A stretch of 64,000 bases of DNA, taken from assembly GCF_001651805.1 (NCBI RefSeq), contig NZ_CP015839.1, positions 5,022,001 to 5,086,000 of the forward strand. The letters are read 5' to 3'. Position numbers and translations under genes: made by a program. Source of the DNA: Marinobacterium aestuarii. GTDB lineage: Bacteria; Pseudomonadota; Gammaproteobacteria; Pseudomonadales; Balneatricaceae. The notes under the pieces are model-generated. The model was not told where the DNA came from and did no database searches. It was given only the letters and a program-made list of their open reading frames with translations. Positions 18,157-26,235 of this stretch are shown here, piece after piece (position 1 is the first letter of the stretch; each line of letters opens with the position of its first letter).

Positions 18157-19077
18157 TTGCGCTATATCGGACGTTTCGCTCCATCCCCCACAGGTCCGCT
18201 TCATTTCGGCTCACTGCTGGCAGCCCTTGCCAGTTATGCAGATGCTCGTGCCCACCAGGGCCTGTGGCATGTCCGTATCGAAGACCTGGACCCTCCCCGC
18301 GAACAACCTGGCGCCAGCGCCCTGATTCTATCGACCCTGGAAGCCTTCGGTTTCGACTGGGACGGTGATGTGCTGTACCAAAGTCAGCGCAGCGCACTCT
18401 ATCGCCATGCCATTGATCAGCTGGAACAGAATCAGCAGGCCTATCGCTGCGGCTGTTCGCGCAAACAGATTTTCAACCGCAGCGGCACTAACCGTTACGA
18501 TGGCCACTGCCTCGCCCAACACCCGCCCGCAACAATGGCCTGCGCCATGCGTACGCGCTGTGAAGTCGGTGCTATTGAACTGCTGGATGCCATTCAGGGC
18601 GAACACCCTTATAACCTGACAAAGGATCACGGCGACTTCGTGATCCGGCGCCGCGATGGGCTCTTTGCCTACCAGCTGGCGGTGGCGGTGGATGACGCCG
18701 CCCAGGCCATCACCCATGTGGTTCGCGGCAGTGATCTGCTCGATGAGACGCCCTGTCAGATTCAGCTGCAGCGCTATCTGGGTTATACCCGACCGGCCTA
18801 TGCCCATATTCCGGTGGCGACAACCGCCAGCGGCCAGAAACTCAGCAAGCAAAGCCATGCTCCGGCACTGGATGCTACTAACCCCGTTCCGGCACTGATC
18901 GCCGCACTTGAGTTTCTGGGCCAGCGCCCGGCTACTGGGCTGCGTGATGCCAGTAGCGCCGAGCTGTTGCGATGGGCCGTGGAACACTGGAATATGGATG
19001 CAATCCCCAAAACCCGCGGATTGCCGTGGTCCGCAGGCGAAGGAGACCTATGTATCTGCACCGCACCGCCCTGTTAA
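18157..19077 (+). CDS. gluQ: Glutamyl-Q tRNA(Asp) synthetase
   Basis: It attaches glutamate to queuosine in the anticodon of tRNA-Asp. The 306-residue protein is a GluRS catalytic core without the anticodon-binding domain. It has APSPTGPLHFGSL (8-20, HIGH region), zinc ligands Cys98, Cys100, Tyr114 and Cys118, and KLSKQ (228-232, KMSKS-like). The start is TTG at 18157, giving MRYIGRFAPSPTG. Its last 28 bases overlap the small cbrX-like gene. The dksA-gluQ pairing is conserved in gammaproteobacteria. Confidence 0.95.
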   Translation: MRYIGRFAPSPTGPLHFGSLLAALASYADARAHQGLWHVRIEDLDPPREQPGASALILSTLEAFGFDWDGDVLYQSQRSALYRHAIDQLEQNQQAYRCGCSRKQIFNRSGTNRYDGHCLAQHPPATMACAMRTRCEVGAIELLDAIQGEHPYNLTKDHGDFVIRRRDGLFAYQLAVAVDDAAQAITHVVRGSDLLDETPCQIQLQRYLGYTRPAYAHIPVATTASGQKLSKQSHAPALDATNPVPALIAALEFLGQRPATGLRDASSAELLRWAVEHWNMDAIPKTRGLPWSAGEGDLCICTAPPC

Positions 19078-19226
19078 TGATTATTGGCTTTTACCTGGCC
19101 GGCCCGCTGCTGCTCGACTGGTGGCTACAGCCCGACGCCCACTGGTACCGGCCTTTTATTATCTGGCTGGTGCTGATCGCCCTGAGCTGGTTTATAGATA
19201 TGCGACGGGGTCATCAGGATGTTTAG
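19050..19226 (+). CDS. cbrX: Small membrane protein upstream of cbrA (CbrX-like)
   Basis: A 58-residue protein with two hydrophobic segments (about 6-24 and 36-52), beginning MYLHRTALLMIIGFYLAG and ending DMRRGHQDV. ATG 19050 has AGGAGA just upstream. It overlaps gluQ by 28 bases and overlaps cbrA by 8 bases (ATGTTTAG), so cbrA translation is probably coupled to it. In Pseudomonas a small ORF at this place, cbrX, is reported to be needed for proper cbrA translation. The name is assigned by position and size. Confidence 0.75.
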   Translation: MYLHRTALLMIIGFYLAGPLLLDWWLQPDAHWYRPFIIWLVLIALSWFIDMRRGHQDV

Positions 19227-22134
19227 TATTCATGCTCTTTTCATTGCCGGCGTCAGTTACCTGCTGCTGCTGTTTGGCGCCGCCTATCTGACCGAACAGG
19301 GGAAGCTGCCCCGACGCCTGGTACGCCACCCCCTGGTACATGCACTATCACTGGGTATCTATACCAGTGTCTGGACCTACTATGGCATCTTCGGCATTGT
19401 GCAGGATGCCGGCATCACCTATCTGACCTCCTACCTGGGCGCCACCCTGGCCTTTGTACTGGCGCCGGCCATCATGGTGCCAATACTGCGGATTGCCCGC
19501 ACCCACCAACTCAGCTCGCTGGCCGACCTGTTTTCGTTTCGCTTTCGCAGCGGCCCGGTTGGCACCCTGACGTCCTTGCTGGTCGTCGCCGCCACCCTGC
19601 CGCTGATTGCGATCCAGATCCAGGCGGTGGCCGACTCACTCTACCTGCTCAATAATGATGCCCCGCGTGATCTTATCGCCGCCACTTTCTGCGCCGTTAT
19701 GGCGCTGTTCGCAATCCTGTTCGGCGCCCGCCATGCCTCGCTGCGCAACCGCAATAACGGCCTTGTGGTCGCCATGGCGGTGGAGTCCCTGGTCAAGCTG
19801 GTCGCTCTGCTGACCATTGCCGGGTACGCCCTGTTTAGCATTTTCGGCGGCCCCAGCGGGCTGGAGCAATGGCTGACGGACAATCCCGCCGCGCTGCAGC
19901 GCATTCAGCACATCCCGGAGAACGAGAACTGGAACACCCTGCTGCTGGCGTTTTTCGCCACCACCATTGTCATGCCGCACATGTTCCACCTGGCGTTCAC
20001 CGAAAACTCGTCCGCCCTGAGCCTGCAGAAGGCCTCCTGGCTGATGCCGCTGTACCTGTTTTTGATGGCGATAACGGTGCCCATTATTGTCTGGGCCGGT
20101 ATCAAGCTTGAAGCCACCAACGTAACCGAATACCTGGTGCTCAATATAGGCGTGGTGCTGGACTCACGTACCCTGACCCTGCTGGCCTTTCTCGGCGGCC
20201 TGTCGGCGGCCAGCGGCGTCATTATTGTTGCTACTGTGTCCATGGCCTCGATGCTGCAGAACCACCTGCTGCTCCCTATCACGCGGGTGCCGGACAATGT
20301 GCGTTTCTACAACTGGCTGCTGTGGCTGCGACGCATCCTCATTCTGGTGCTGATGAGCGCCAGCTACCTGTTTTACACTCTGCTGGCGCGGCCAGAAACC
20401 CTGTATTTGCTCGGTCTGATCGCCTTTATTTCCTTTCTGCAGTTTCTGCCCGGCCTGCTCGCGACCCTGTTCTGGGCCGGCATCAACCGCTGGGGCTTTG
20501 TGCTGGGCCTCTGTACCGGTACCGGTTGCTGGCTGCTGACCATGCTGTTGCCGATGCTGCTGGATCAGAATATCAGTGTGCTGGACTTCGACATCAATAC
20601 CGATGACTGGCATCAGTCGGCGGTACTTTCCCTGTTGCTCAACTGCGTTGTACTGGTGGTGACATCGCGCCTGCTTCCCACCGGCGAAGAAGAACGCAAG
20701 GCCGCCGATGCCTGCATGCTGAATGTCATGCAGCAACCCATGGGCATTCGCCTCAACGCCACCCGGGTGGAAGACTTCGAGGCTCTGCTGCGCCCGCGCT
20801 TTGGCGCAGAAACGGCGCAGCGCGAGCTGCAAAGCGCCATCGCCCAGCTGGGTATCAACTATGAGGTTCTGTCACCGCTGGACCTGTTGCGCCTGCGCAC
20901 TCAGCTGGAGCAGCACCTGTCCGGCCTGGTCGGGCCGGTAGAAGCCGCCACCATTCTGGAACCGCTGGATCGACAGGATCCGATCGAGGGCTTCAGGGCC
21001 CGCGATGTGCATTTGCTGGAATCGCAGCTCGAGCAGTACCACCAGCGCCTAGGGGGCCTGGCGGCGGAACTCGACGAACTGCGGCGCTACCACCGCCTGA
21101 CGCTGCAAAAATTGCCCGTAGGCGTCTGCACCCTGGACAGCGATGGTCGCATCCTGTTCTGGAACGCGGAAATCGAACACTACACAGGCCTGTCCGTCGA
21201 CGATGTCCTGACCTGGCGCCCCGCCTCGCTGCCGTCCCCCTGGGGTGAACTCTTCACCCGTTTTACCGAAGGAGATCAGTCACACCTGGAGAGCCAGAAG
21301 CTGGTCGTGCAGGGACAGCCGCGCTGGTTCAGCCTGCACAAGGCTCAGCTCAATGAGCAAAAAGCCCATGCAGGCATGGTGATATTGCTGGAAGACGAGT
21401 CCGATACCCTGATGCTGGCCGACAAGCTGGCACACAATGAGCGCCTGGCCTCCATCGGGCGCTTCGCCGCAGGCGTGGCCCACGAAATCGGCAACCCGGT
21501 GACCGGCATCGCCTGCCTGGCACAGAACCTGAAATTTGAGACCGAGAGTCCGCTGGTACTCGAATCCGGCGAGCAGATTCTGGATCAGACCAAACGTATC
21601 AGCCGTATAGTGCAGTCTCTGGTCCGGTTTGCCCATACGGGCCGCCAGGATCACAGCACTCAGCACGACCCCGTCGATATCTATGCCTGTATCACCGAAG
21701 CCATCCAGCTAGTCTCGCTCGACACCCGAGGCAGGCACCAGCGCTATCAAAATGACGTGCCGCCGGCATTGCAGGTTGTGGGGGACATGCAGCAACTGCT
21801 GCAGATTTTCGTTAACCTGCTTAACAATGCCTGCGACGCGTCGCCGGAGCAGGGACTGATCAGCATCAGCGCCGAGCGGGAAGACGAAAAGGTCATCATC
21901 CGCATGCTCGACGAAGGCAGCGGCATCCCGGCCGAATTGCAGGACCGACTGTTTGAGCCGTTTTTCACCACCAAGGACCCCGGCAAGGGAACCGGACTGG
22001 GTTTAGCCTTGGTCTACAATATTATCGAAGAACACTATGGTAATATCGAGATACTCAGCCCTGCCAACAAGAAACAGAATAAAGGCACTCTAGTGGTAAT
22101 CACCTTACCTGGACTTCCGCCGTCCGAGCTTTGA
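19219..22134 (+). CDS. cbrA: Sensor histidine kinase CbrA with sodium/solute symporter-like N-terminus
   Basis: Sensor of the CbrAB carbon/nitrogen-balance system. In the 971-residue product, about 1-490 form a 12-13 helix SLC5-like transporter domain. A linker and a PAS region follow (about 625-735, KLPVGVCTLDSDGRILFWN). The HisKA box is AAGVAHEIGNPVTG with phospho-acceptor His755, and the ATPase domain has an N box (NLLNNACDA) and G2 box GKGTGLGLA near 922. Length and order match Pseudomonas CbrA. It is coupled to cbrX and followed 41 bases later by cbrB. Confidence 0.93.
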   Translation: MFSIHALFIAGVSYLLLLFGAAYLTEQGKLPRRLVRHPLVHALSLGIYTSVWTYYGIFGIVQDAGITYLTSYLGATLAFVLAPAIMVPILRIARTHQLSSLADLFSFRFRSGPVGTLTSLLVVAATLPLIAIQIQAVADSLYLLNNDAPRDLIAATFCAVMALFAILFGARHASLRNRNNGLVVAMAVESLVKLVALLTIAGYALFSIFGGPSGLEQWLTDNPAALQRIQHIPENENWNTLLLAFFATTIVMPHMFHLAFTENSSALSLQKASWLMPLYLFLMAITVPIIVWAGIKLEATNVTEYLVLNIGVVLDSRTLTLLAFLGGLSAASGVIIVATVSMASMLQNHLLLPITRVPDNVRFYNWLLWLRRILILVLMSASYLFYTLLARPETLYLLGLIAFISFLQFLPGLLATLFWAGINRWGFVLGLCTGTGCWLLTMLLPMLLDQNISVLDFDINTDDWHQSAVLSLLLNCVVLVVTSRLLPTGEEERKAADACMLNVMQQPMGIRLNATRVEDFEALLRPRFGAETAQRELQSAIAQLGINYEVLSPLDLLRLRTQLEQHLSGLVGPVEAATILEPLDRQDPIEGFRARDVHLLESQLEQYHQRLGGLAAELDELRRYHRLTLQKLPVGVCTLDSDGRILFWNAEIEHYTGLSVDDVLTWRPASLPSPWGELFTRFTEGDQSHLESQKLVVQGQPRWFSLHKAQLNEQKAHAGMVILLEDESDTLMLADKLAHNERLASIGRFAAGVAHEIGNPVTGIACLAQNLKFETESPLVLESGEQILDQTKRISRIVQSLVRFAHTGRQDHSTQHDPVDIYACITEAIQLVSLDTRGRHQRYQNDVPPALQVVGDMQQLLQIFVNLLNNACDASPEQGLISISAEREDEKVIIRMLDEGSGIPAELQDRLFEPFFTTKDPGKGTGLGLALVYNIIEEHYGNIEILSPANKKQNKGTLVVITLPGLPPSEL

Positions 22135-22175
22135 CGCGCGCCATGTCCTGTACGTAGGAACCAAGGTCGAACCGA

Positions 22176-23564
22176 ATGAGCCGTATTCTGATTGTTGAAG
22201 ATGAAACGATAATCCGTACAGCCCTGCGCCGCCTGCTTGAACGTCACGACTACCAGGTCGATGATGCGGGCTCCGTTGACGAAGCCACCAGCCGCTTCAA
22301 ACTGCAGGATTACAACGTAATTATCAGTGACCTGCGCCTGCCTGGCGCTCCGGGCACCGAACTGATCCCGCTGGCCAAACAGGTGCCAGTACTCATCATG
22401 ACCAGCTATGCCAGCCTGCGCTCCGCCGTAGACGCCATGAAGCTGGGCGCTGTCGATTACATCGCCAAGCCGTTTGATCATGACGAAATGCTGCGCACCA
22501 TCGAGAATGTGCTGAACCGCAAGGTCGCGGCCACCGATGCCAGCCCCGCCGCACCCGCCAAAGGCAGCAAGAGCGAACTGCTGGGTTCCTGCCCGCCCAT
22601 GCAGGAGCTGCTGAGCCGAATCGACAAGGTCGCCCGTACCGATGCCACTGTGCTGGTGCTGGGTGAATCCGGTACCGGCAAGGAACTGGTGGCCCGCGCC
22701 ATTCACGAGCAGAGCGACAGAGCCAAGGCGCCGCTGATCTCGGTGAACTGCGCCTCCATCCCCGACACCCTGATCGAGTCCGAGCTGTTCGGCCACGAAA
22801 AAGGCGCCTTCACCGGCGCCAACAGTGCACGCAGCGGCCTGATCGAAGCGGCCAATGGCGGCACCCTCTTCCTTGACGAAATCGGCGAACTGCCGCTCGA
22901 AGCACAGGCCCGACTGCTGCGTTTCCTGCAGGAAAGTGAAATCCGTCGCGTCGGTGCCGTCCACTCAACCCAGGTCAATGTGCGCCTTGTCGCGGCAACA
23001 CATCGCAACCTGAAGGAAATGGCCCGCAACGGCGACTTCCGTGAGGACCTCTATTACCGCCTCTATGTTATGGAGCTGCGCATGCCGCCGCTGCGTGATC
23101 GCGGCAATGACATCGTTATACTCGCCAACCGCTTCCTGCAACGGGCCTGTACCAAGATGGGCCTGGCAACGGCACGATTCAGCGAAGGTACAATGGAGGC
23201 CATGACCCAGTATCACTGGCCCGGCAACGTGCGTGAACTGGAAAACGCCATCGAGCGAGCACTGATACTGGCAGATGACCTGCTGATCACCACCGAACTG
23301 CTCGGCCTCGACCTGGAGCCCGCCTCTAAGCTGCATCAGTTTGAGCGCAGCTACGCCTACTCGTCGGGCGAAACCGCCAACGCCGGCAACAGGCGCGAGC
23401 CCCAGACAGGCCTGTCGCTGGACGACTATTTTCAGCGCTTCGTGCTGGAAAACCAGAACCGCATGAGCGAAACAGACCTGGCCAAGAAGCTGGGTGTCAG
23501 CCGCAAGTGCCTGTGGGAAAGACGCCAGAAGCTTGGCATACCGCGAAAAAGTCGCAGCAAGTAA
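22176..23564 (+). CDS. cbrB: Sigma-54-dependent response regulator CbrB
   Basis: An NtrC-family activator. The 462-residue product has a receiver domain with Asp52 as phosphorylation site (IISDLRLPG), plus Thr76 and Lys98. The AAA+ domain has GESGTGKE (163-170) and the sigma-54 contact loop GAFTGA (210-215). A Fis-type helix-turn-helix lies at about 428-458 (ETDLAKKLGVSRKCLWERR). It is expected to activate sigma-54 promoters from GTAACA/TGTTAC sites; two such promoters follow directly in the adjacent non-coding interval. Confidence 0.94.
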   Translation: MSRILIVEDETIIRTALRRLLERHDYQVDDAGSVDEATSRFKLQDYNVIISDLRLPGAPGTELIPLAKQVPVLIMTSYASLRSAVDAMKLGAVDYIAKPFDHDEMLRTIENVLNRKVAATDASPAAPAKGSKSELLGSCPPMQELLSRIDKVARTDATVLVLGESGTGKELVARAIHEQSDRAKAPLISVNCASIPDTLIESELFGHEKGAFTGANSARSGLIEAANGGTLFLDEIGELPLEAQARLLRFLQESEIRRVGAVHSTQVNVRLVAATHRNLKEMARNGDFREDLYYRLYVMELRMPPLRDRGNDIVILANRFLQRACTKMGLATARFSEGTMEAMTQYHWPGNVRELENAIERALILADDLLITTELLGLDLEPASKLHQFERSYAYSSGETANAGNRREPQTGLSLDDYFQRFVLENQNRMSETDLAKKLGVSRKCLWERRQKLGIPRKSRSK

Positions 23565-23579
23565 CGCATGGGTCGCGCT

Positions 23580-23668
23580 GCGGTAACAAAGTGTTACCGC
23601 AAAGGTGTTACCTACAGACCCATAGCCCCACACCAGACGTTCCCTGAGGTAACAAAACGTTGTTACCT
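23580..23668. promoter_or_regulatory. Two CbrB-type upstream activator palindromes
   Basis: Two inverted repeats share the half-site GTAACA/TGTTAC. The first, at 23580-23600, is GCGGTAACA-AAG-TGTTACCGC with 9-bp arms. The second, at 23647-23668, is AGGTAACA-AAACGT-TGTTACCT with 8-bp arms. A further TGTTAC lies at 23606-23611. Their centres are about 165 and 97 bases before the predicted start of the first CrcZ-like RNA. They agree with the published GTAACA/TGTTAC half-sites of Pseudomonas CbrB as I recall them; binding here is inferred. Confidence 0.75.
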
Positions 23669-23728
23669 TGCGATATTGGAAGCAACAAAAAAACAAATAT
23701 TCGATACAAAACAACAAGTTAAAAAATA

Positions 23729-23746
23729 TGGCACAGGCTCTGCATT
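23729..23746 (+). promoter_or_regulatory. Sigma-54 promoter of the first CrcZ-like RNA
   Basis: TGGCAC at 23729-23734 and CTGCAT at 23740-23745 place the invariant GG and GC exactly 10 bases apart (GG-N10-GC), as RpoN requires. Predicted transcription start is near 23755. Confidence 0.82.
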
Positions 23747-23754
23747 CTATATAG

Positions 23755-23990
23755 CCATAGAAAAACAAGAATAAGAAACAACAAGAAGAAAAATATTTAC
23801 CGGCGACACCTCCAGAATAAAAATAACTGCGGAGGTTTCGTACGAGTAGCCCGCCTCTAACAAAAATAATAAATGAGGCCTGCGCTGATCACCGAACAAT
23901 GCCATCTGGATCTCGATCCTAGTACCTGAATAAAAATAACACCAGGTCATGATGTCACTGTCAGGTGGTCAGCCACCCATCTCCTTTACC
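23755..23990 (+). ncRNA. crcZ: CrcZ-like Hfq/Crc-sequestering small RNA, copy 1
   Basis: Non-coding RNA between cbrB and pcnB, where Pseudomonas encodes CrcZ. It opens with an A-rich run of AAnAAnAA motifs (about 23761-23795). Three loop-displayed motifs follow: AATAAAAATAA at 23816 between ACCTCC and GGAGGT; AACAAAAATAATAA at 23859 between GCCTC and GAGGC; and AATAAAAATAAC at 23929 between ACCTG and CAGGT. A GGTGG-TCAG-CCACC hairpin at 23964-23977 then CATCTCCTTT is the likely 3' end. By analogy it titrates Hfq/Crc away from target mRNAs. The exact 3' end is uncertain and the RNA could run longer. Confidence 0.82.
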
Positions 23991-23999
23991 AGAACCTCC

Positions 24000-24288
24000 T
24001 CGAATACCCTCTGTTCACCCATACCGATCCTGTACAGCCCCTACCAGCCCTTTAGCTACTGTTCTATCTGCCTTCGCCGTCACAGCTCACTACTTTTCAC
24101 TGCGTTCTGTTATCACGAATCCTGCCTGCAGCGTCTCTGAATTCTCCCAGGTCCTTCTTTATAGCTGCTCCGACACTTACGCAGCATGCCCTGTCCTTCG
24201 GACCATCCCATCGTCATGCCGTCGTCACGTGAAAGCAGCTGTCTGGGCCTGGAAAAAAGGTCCTGGACCCCACTGTCACTTTGTCGGG
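24000..24288. other. Pyrimidine-rich spacer between the two CrcZ-like units
   Basis: About 290 bases rich in C and T on the plus strand. It lacks AATAAAAATAA motifs and any credible coding frame. It could be the 3' part of a longer first RNA or simple spacer; nothing further can be read from it. Confidence 0.5.
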
Positions 24289-24289
24289 C

Positions 24290-24409
24290 TGTTACCCTGC
24301 TACCCATAAAAGTGCTACCCAAGCGTTCCAAAAGGTAACACTTTGGCGTTGCCCGCCGCACACCAATGACTCGATAAAATAAACAAACCGTTTAAAACCA
24401 TAATGTTAC
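24290..24409. promoter_or_regulatory. CbrB-type activator sites for the second RNA
   Basis: Half-sites TGTTAC (24290-24295), GTAACA (24335-24340) and TGTTAC (24404-24409) are present. AAAGTGCTACC (24309-24319) and GGTAACACTTT (24334-24344) form an imperfect inverted repeat (10 of 11 positions). Its centre is about 115 bases before the predicted second start. The design is the same as upstream of copy 1. Confidence 0.62.
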
Positions 24410-24415
24410 GAAAAC

Positions 24416-24432
24416 TGGCACAATGAATGCTC
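24416..24432 (+). promoter_or_regulatory. Sigma-54 promoter of the second CrcZ-like RNA
   Basis: TGGCAC at 24416-24421 and ATGCTC at 24427-24432 again give GG-N10-GC spacing. Predicted transcription start is near 24442. Confidence 0.78.
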
Positions 24433-24441
24433 TATTACTGG

Positions 24442-24675
24442 CCAGAACAACAACACTGTTACCTGCCACGCCCGACTAACAATAAAAATAAATTCGGTCA
24501 GGCTCCCAGGTAATCTACCTCGAATAAAAATAACACCGAGGTCTGTAGCTGACTGCCGTGCGTTGTCACGAAGGTCCCCAAACCCTAGATTCGGAATCGC
24601 ACTGCCTGAATAAAAATAAGTTACAGGTTGCGTTCTAATCACGGTGGTCAGCTAAACCATCTCTTTTTCCGTCAT
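24442..24675 (+). ncRNA. CrcZ-like Hfq/Crc-sequestering small RNA, copy 2
   Basis: Second unit with the same plan. It has AACAACAA near the 5' end (24446). Motif AACAATAAAAATAAA at 24478 lies between CCGA and TCGG, AATAAAAATAAC at 24523 between ACCTCG and CGAGGT, and AATAAAAATAAG at 24609 between CCTG and CAGG. The 3' end, GGTGGTCAGC then CCATCTC and TTTTT (24643-24668), aligns with the end of copy 1. This supports a tandem duplication of one RNA gene. It could be named like the CrcY/CrcX paralogues of pseudomonads, but orthology is not established. Confidence 0.75.
24643..24669 (+). terminator. Likely terminator of the second CrcZ-like RNA
   Basis: A short TGGT/ACCA stem at 24645-24659 is followed by TCTCTTTTTCC. 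The stem is weak, but the position and T tract fit an RNA 3' end. Confidence 0.5.
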
Positions 24676-24773
24676 CCCTCCGATCCGCCAATCCCGCTTA
24701 GCATCTCACCAAACGGCCACTCTTATACTGAGCCGGCAAGAGTGATATGATGCGCCACTTCCACCGCCTGGGC

Positions 24774-24792
24774 GAACAAAAAACAAACACTT
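24774..24792 (+). promoter_or_regulatory. A-rich candidate Hfq/Crc site in the pcnB ribosome-binding region
   Basis: GAACAAAAAACAAACAC lies directly before the ATG at 24793, where a Shine-Dalgarno would be expected; none is evident. It fits AAnAAnAA, the type of site through which Hfq/Crc blocks initiation. Regulation is inferred. Confidence 0.4.
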
Positions 24793-26235
24793 ATGGATAT
24801 GAGCCTGTTCATAGCCGCGGCTATTGCGGTTATCCTTATTGGCGCCACCCTGCTACTGCGTAGAAGATATATGGCACCCAAGCTGGATACTGATGACAAG
24901 TCTGCCTCTGACGGCAGCACGCTTGAATGCGTCATCACCCGAGACATACATAACATCCCCCGCCAGCACCTCGATGAGAATGCGCTGAAAGTCGTGCATC
25001 GCCTCAACGATGACGGCCATGAAGCCTATCTCGTGGGCGGCTGCATACGCGATATTCTGCTGGGTCTGCGTCCCAAGGATTTTGATGTTGCCACCTCCGC
25101 CACGCCGGAACAGGCCGAGGAGCTGTTTCGCCGCTCGCGTCTGATCGGTCGGCGCTTCAAGCTGGTGCATGTGCGCTTTGGCCGCGAAGTGATCGAAGTT
25201 GCGACCTTCCGTGCCGGACATGACACTGAAGACCGCAACGAAGATGGCCAGGATGGTCGCCAGGCCGCCAGTGGCATGATTCTGCGTGATAATGTCTATG
25301 GCACCTTGCGTGAAGATGCGCTGCGTCGCGACTTCACCATCAACGCGCTCTATTACTCGGCCCAGGATCACAGCGTCCACGACTTCGCCGGTGGTTACCG
25401 CGATATCGGTCACAAGGTCATTCGCATGATCGGCGATCCGGCCTCGCGCTACCGCGAAGACCCGGTGCGCATGCTGCGCGCGGTGCGCTTTGCCGCCAAG
25501 CTGAGTTTCGAGATCGAACCTGCCACCGCCACACCCATCCACCAGCTGGCCCCGCTGCTGCGAGACATTCCCGCCGCCCGCATGTTTGATGAAGTACTCA
25601 AGCTGCTGCAGTCGGGCCACGGTGTTGCCGCTTACAAGCAGATGCAGACCTACGGTCTGTTCGAGCAACTGTTCCCGCAGGTTCAGGATGCGATTGAGCG
25701 CGGCCCTGCTGCCGGCATGCCGGTGGAGGAGCTGATTCTCAAGGCACTGCGCAATACCGACCGTCGACTGGAGCAGGGCAAGAGCGTCACGCCTGCATTC
25801 CTGTTTGCCGCACTGCTGTGGTATCCGATGCAGCTACGCCTGAACAGCCTGATGAAGGAAGGTCGCTTGCCGCCATTACCGGCGCTGCATGAAGCCGCCA
25901 ATGAGGTTATAGCCGCCCAGATTCGCCAAATCGCGATACCGCGCCGCTTTTCCACTCCGCTGCGCGAAATCTGGGAGCTGCAGTTGCGACTGCCCAAGCG
26001 TCAGGGCGGCCGTGCCGAACGCCTGATGGAACACCCACGCTTCAGGGCGGCCTATGATCTGCTGCTGCTGCGCGAATCCAGCGGTGAGGACCTCGGCGGT
26101 CTGAGCCAGTGGTGGACCGACTATCAGGGCGCCAATGGCGATGATCGCGAGACACTGCAGGAAGACCTCGCCCCCAGCGTCGCCAAACCCCGCAAGCGCC
26201 GGCGCAAGCCCCGCAGCCGTCCGCACGATGCCTGA
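24793..26235 (+). CDS. pcnB: Poly(A) polymerase I
   Basis: It adds 3' poly(A) tails that promote RNA decay. The 480-residue protein has the class II nucleotidyltransferase core: LVGGCIRDILLG (80-91), the metal-binding DFD at 96-98, then RRFKLVHVRFG and RRDFTINALYY. The C-terminus is basic (RKRRRKPRSR). The first 27 residues form a hydrophobic segment followed by RRR, unlike the soluble start I expect for PcnB; ATG 24871 (MAPKLD) is an alternative start that removes it. It overlaps folK by 8 bases. Confidence 0.9.
   Translation: MDMSLFIAAAIAVILIGATLLLRRRYMAPKLDTDDKSASDGSTLECVITRDIHNIPRQHLDENALKVVHRLNDDGHEAYLVGGCIRDILLGLRPKDFDVATSATPEQAEELFRRSRLIGRRFKLVHVRFGREVIEVATFRAGHDTEDRNEDGQDGRQAASGMILRDNVYGTLREDALRRDFTINALYYSAQDHSVHDFAGGYRDIGHKVIRMIGDPASRYREDPVRMLRAVRFAAKLSFEIEPATATPIHQLAPLLRDIPAARMFDEVLKLLQSGHGVAAYKQMQTYGLFEQLFPQVQDAIERGPAAGMPVEELILKALRNTDRRLEQGKSVTPAFLFAALLWYPMQLRLNSLMKEGRLPPLPALHEAANEVIAAQIRQIAIPRRFSTPLREIWELQLRLPKRQGGRAERLMEHPRFRAAYDLLLLRESSGEDLGGLSQWWTDYQGANGDDRETLQEDLAPSVAKPRKRRRKPRSRPHDA

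Noticed and set aside
17546-18397. 283-codon minus-strand frame opposite dksA/gluQ
   Set aside because: Antisense to dksA, whose zinc finger and coiled coil are unambiguous.
23580-23668. Palindromes after cbrB as intrinsic terminators
   Set aside because: Neither is followed by a T tract on the plus strand, while both share the CbrB half-site and lie at activator distance from a sigma-54 promoter.
23568-23774. 68-codon frame after cbrB
   Set aside because: It spans the activator palindromes and the sigma-54 promoter; lysine/glutamine-rich because the DNA is A-rich. The non-coding reading explains the sequence better.
23808-24627. AATAAAAATAA repeats as a CRISPR or iteron array
   Set aside because: Spacing is irregular, repeats are about 11 bases, and each has its own complementary flanks, which fits RNA loops rather than CRISPR repeats or iterons.
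24406-24642. 78-codon minus-strand frame across the second CrcZ-like RNA
   Set aside because: Its repeated YFYSG/FIRG pattern simply reflects the AATAAAAATAA motifs read in reverse.
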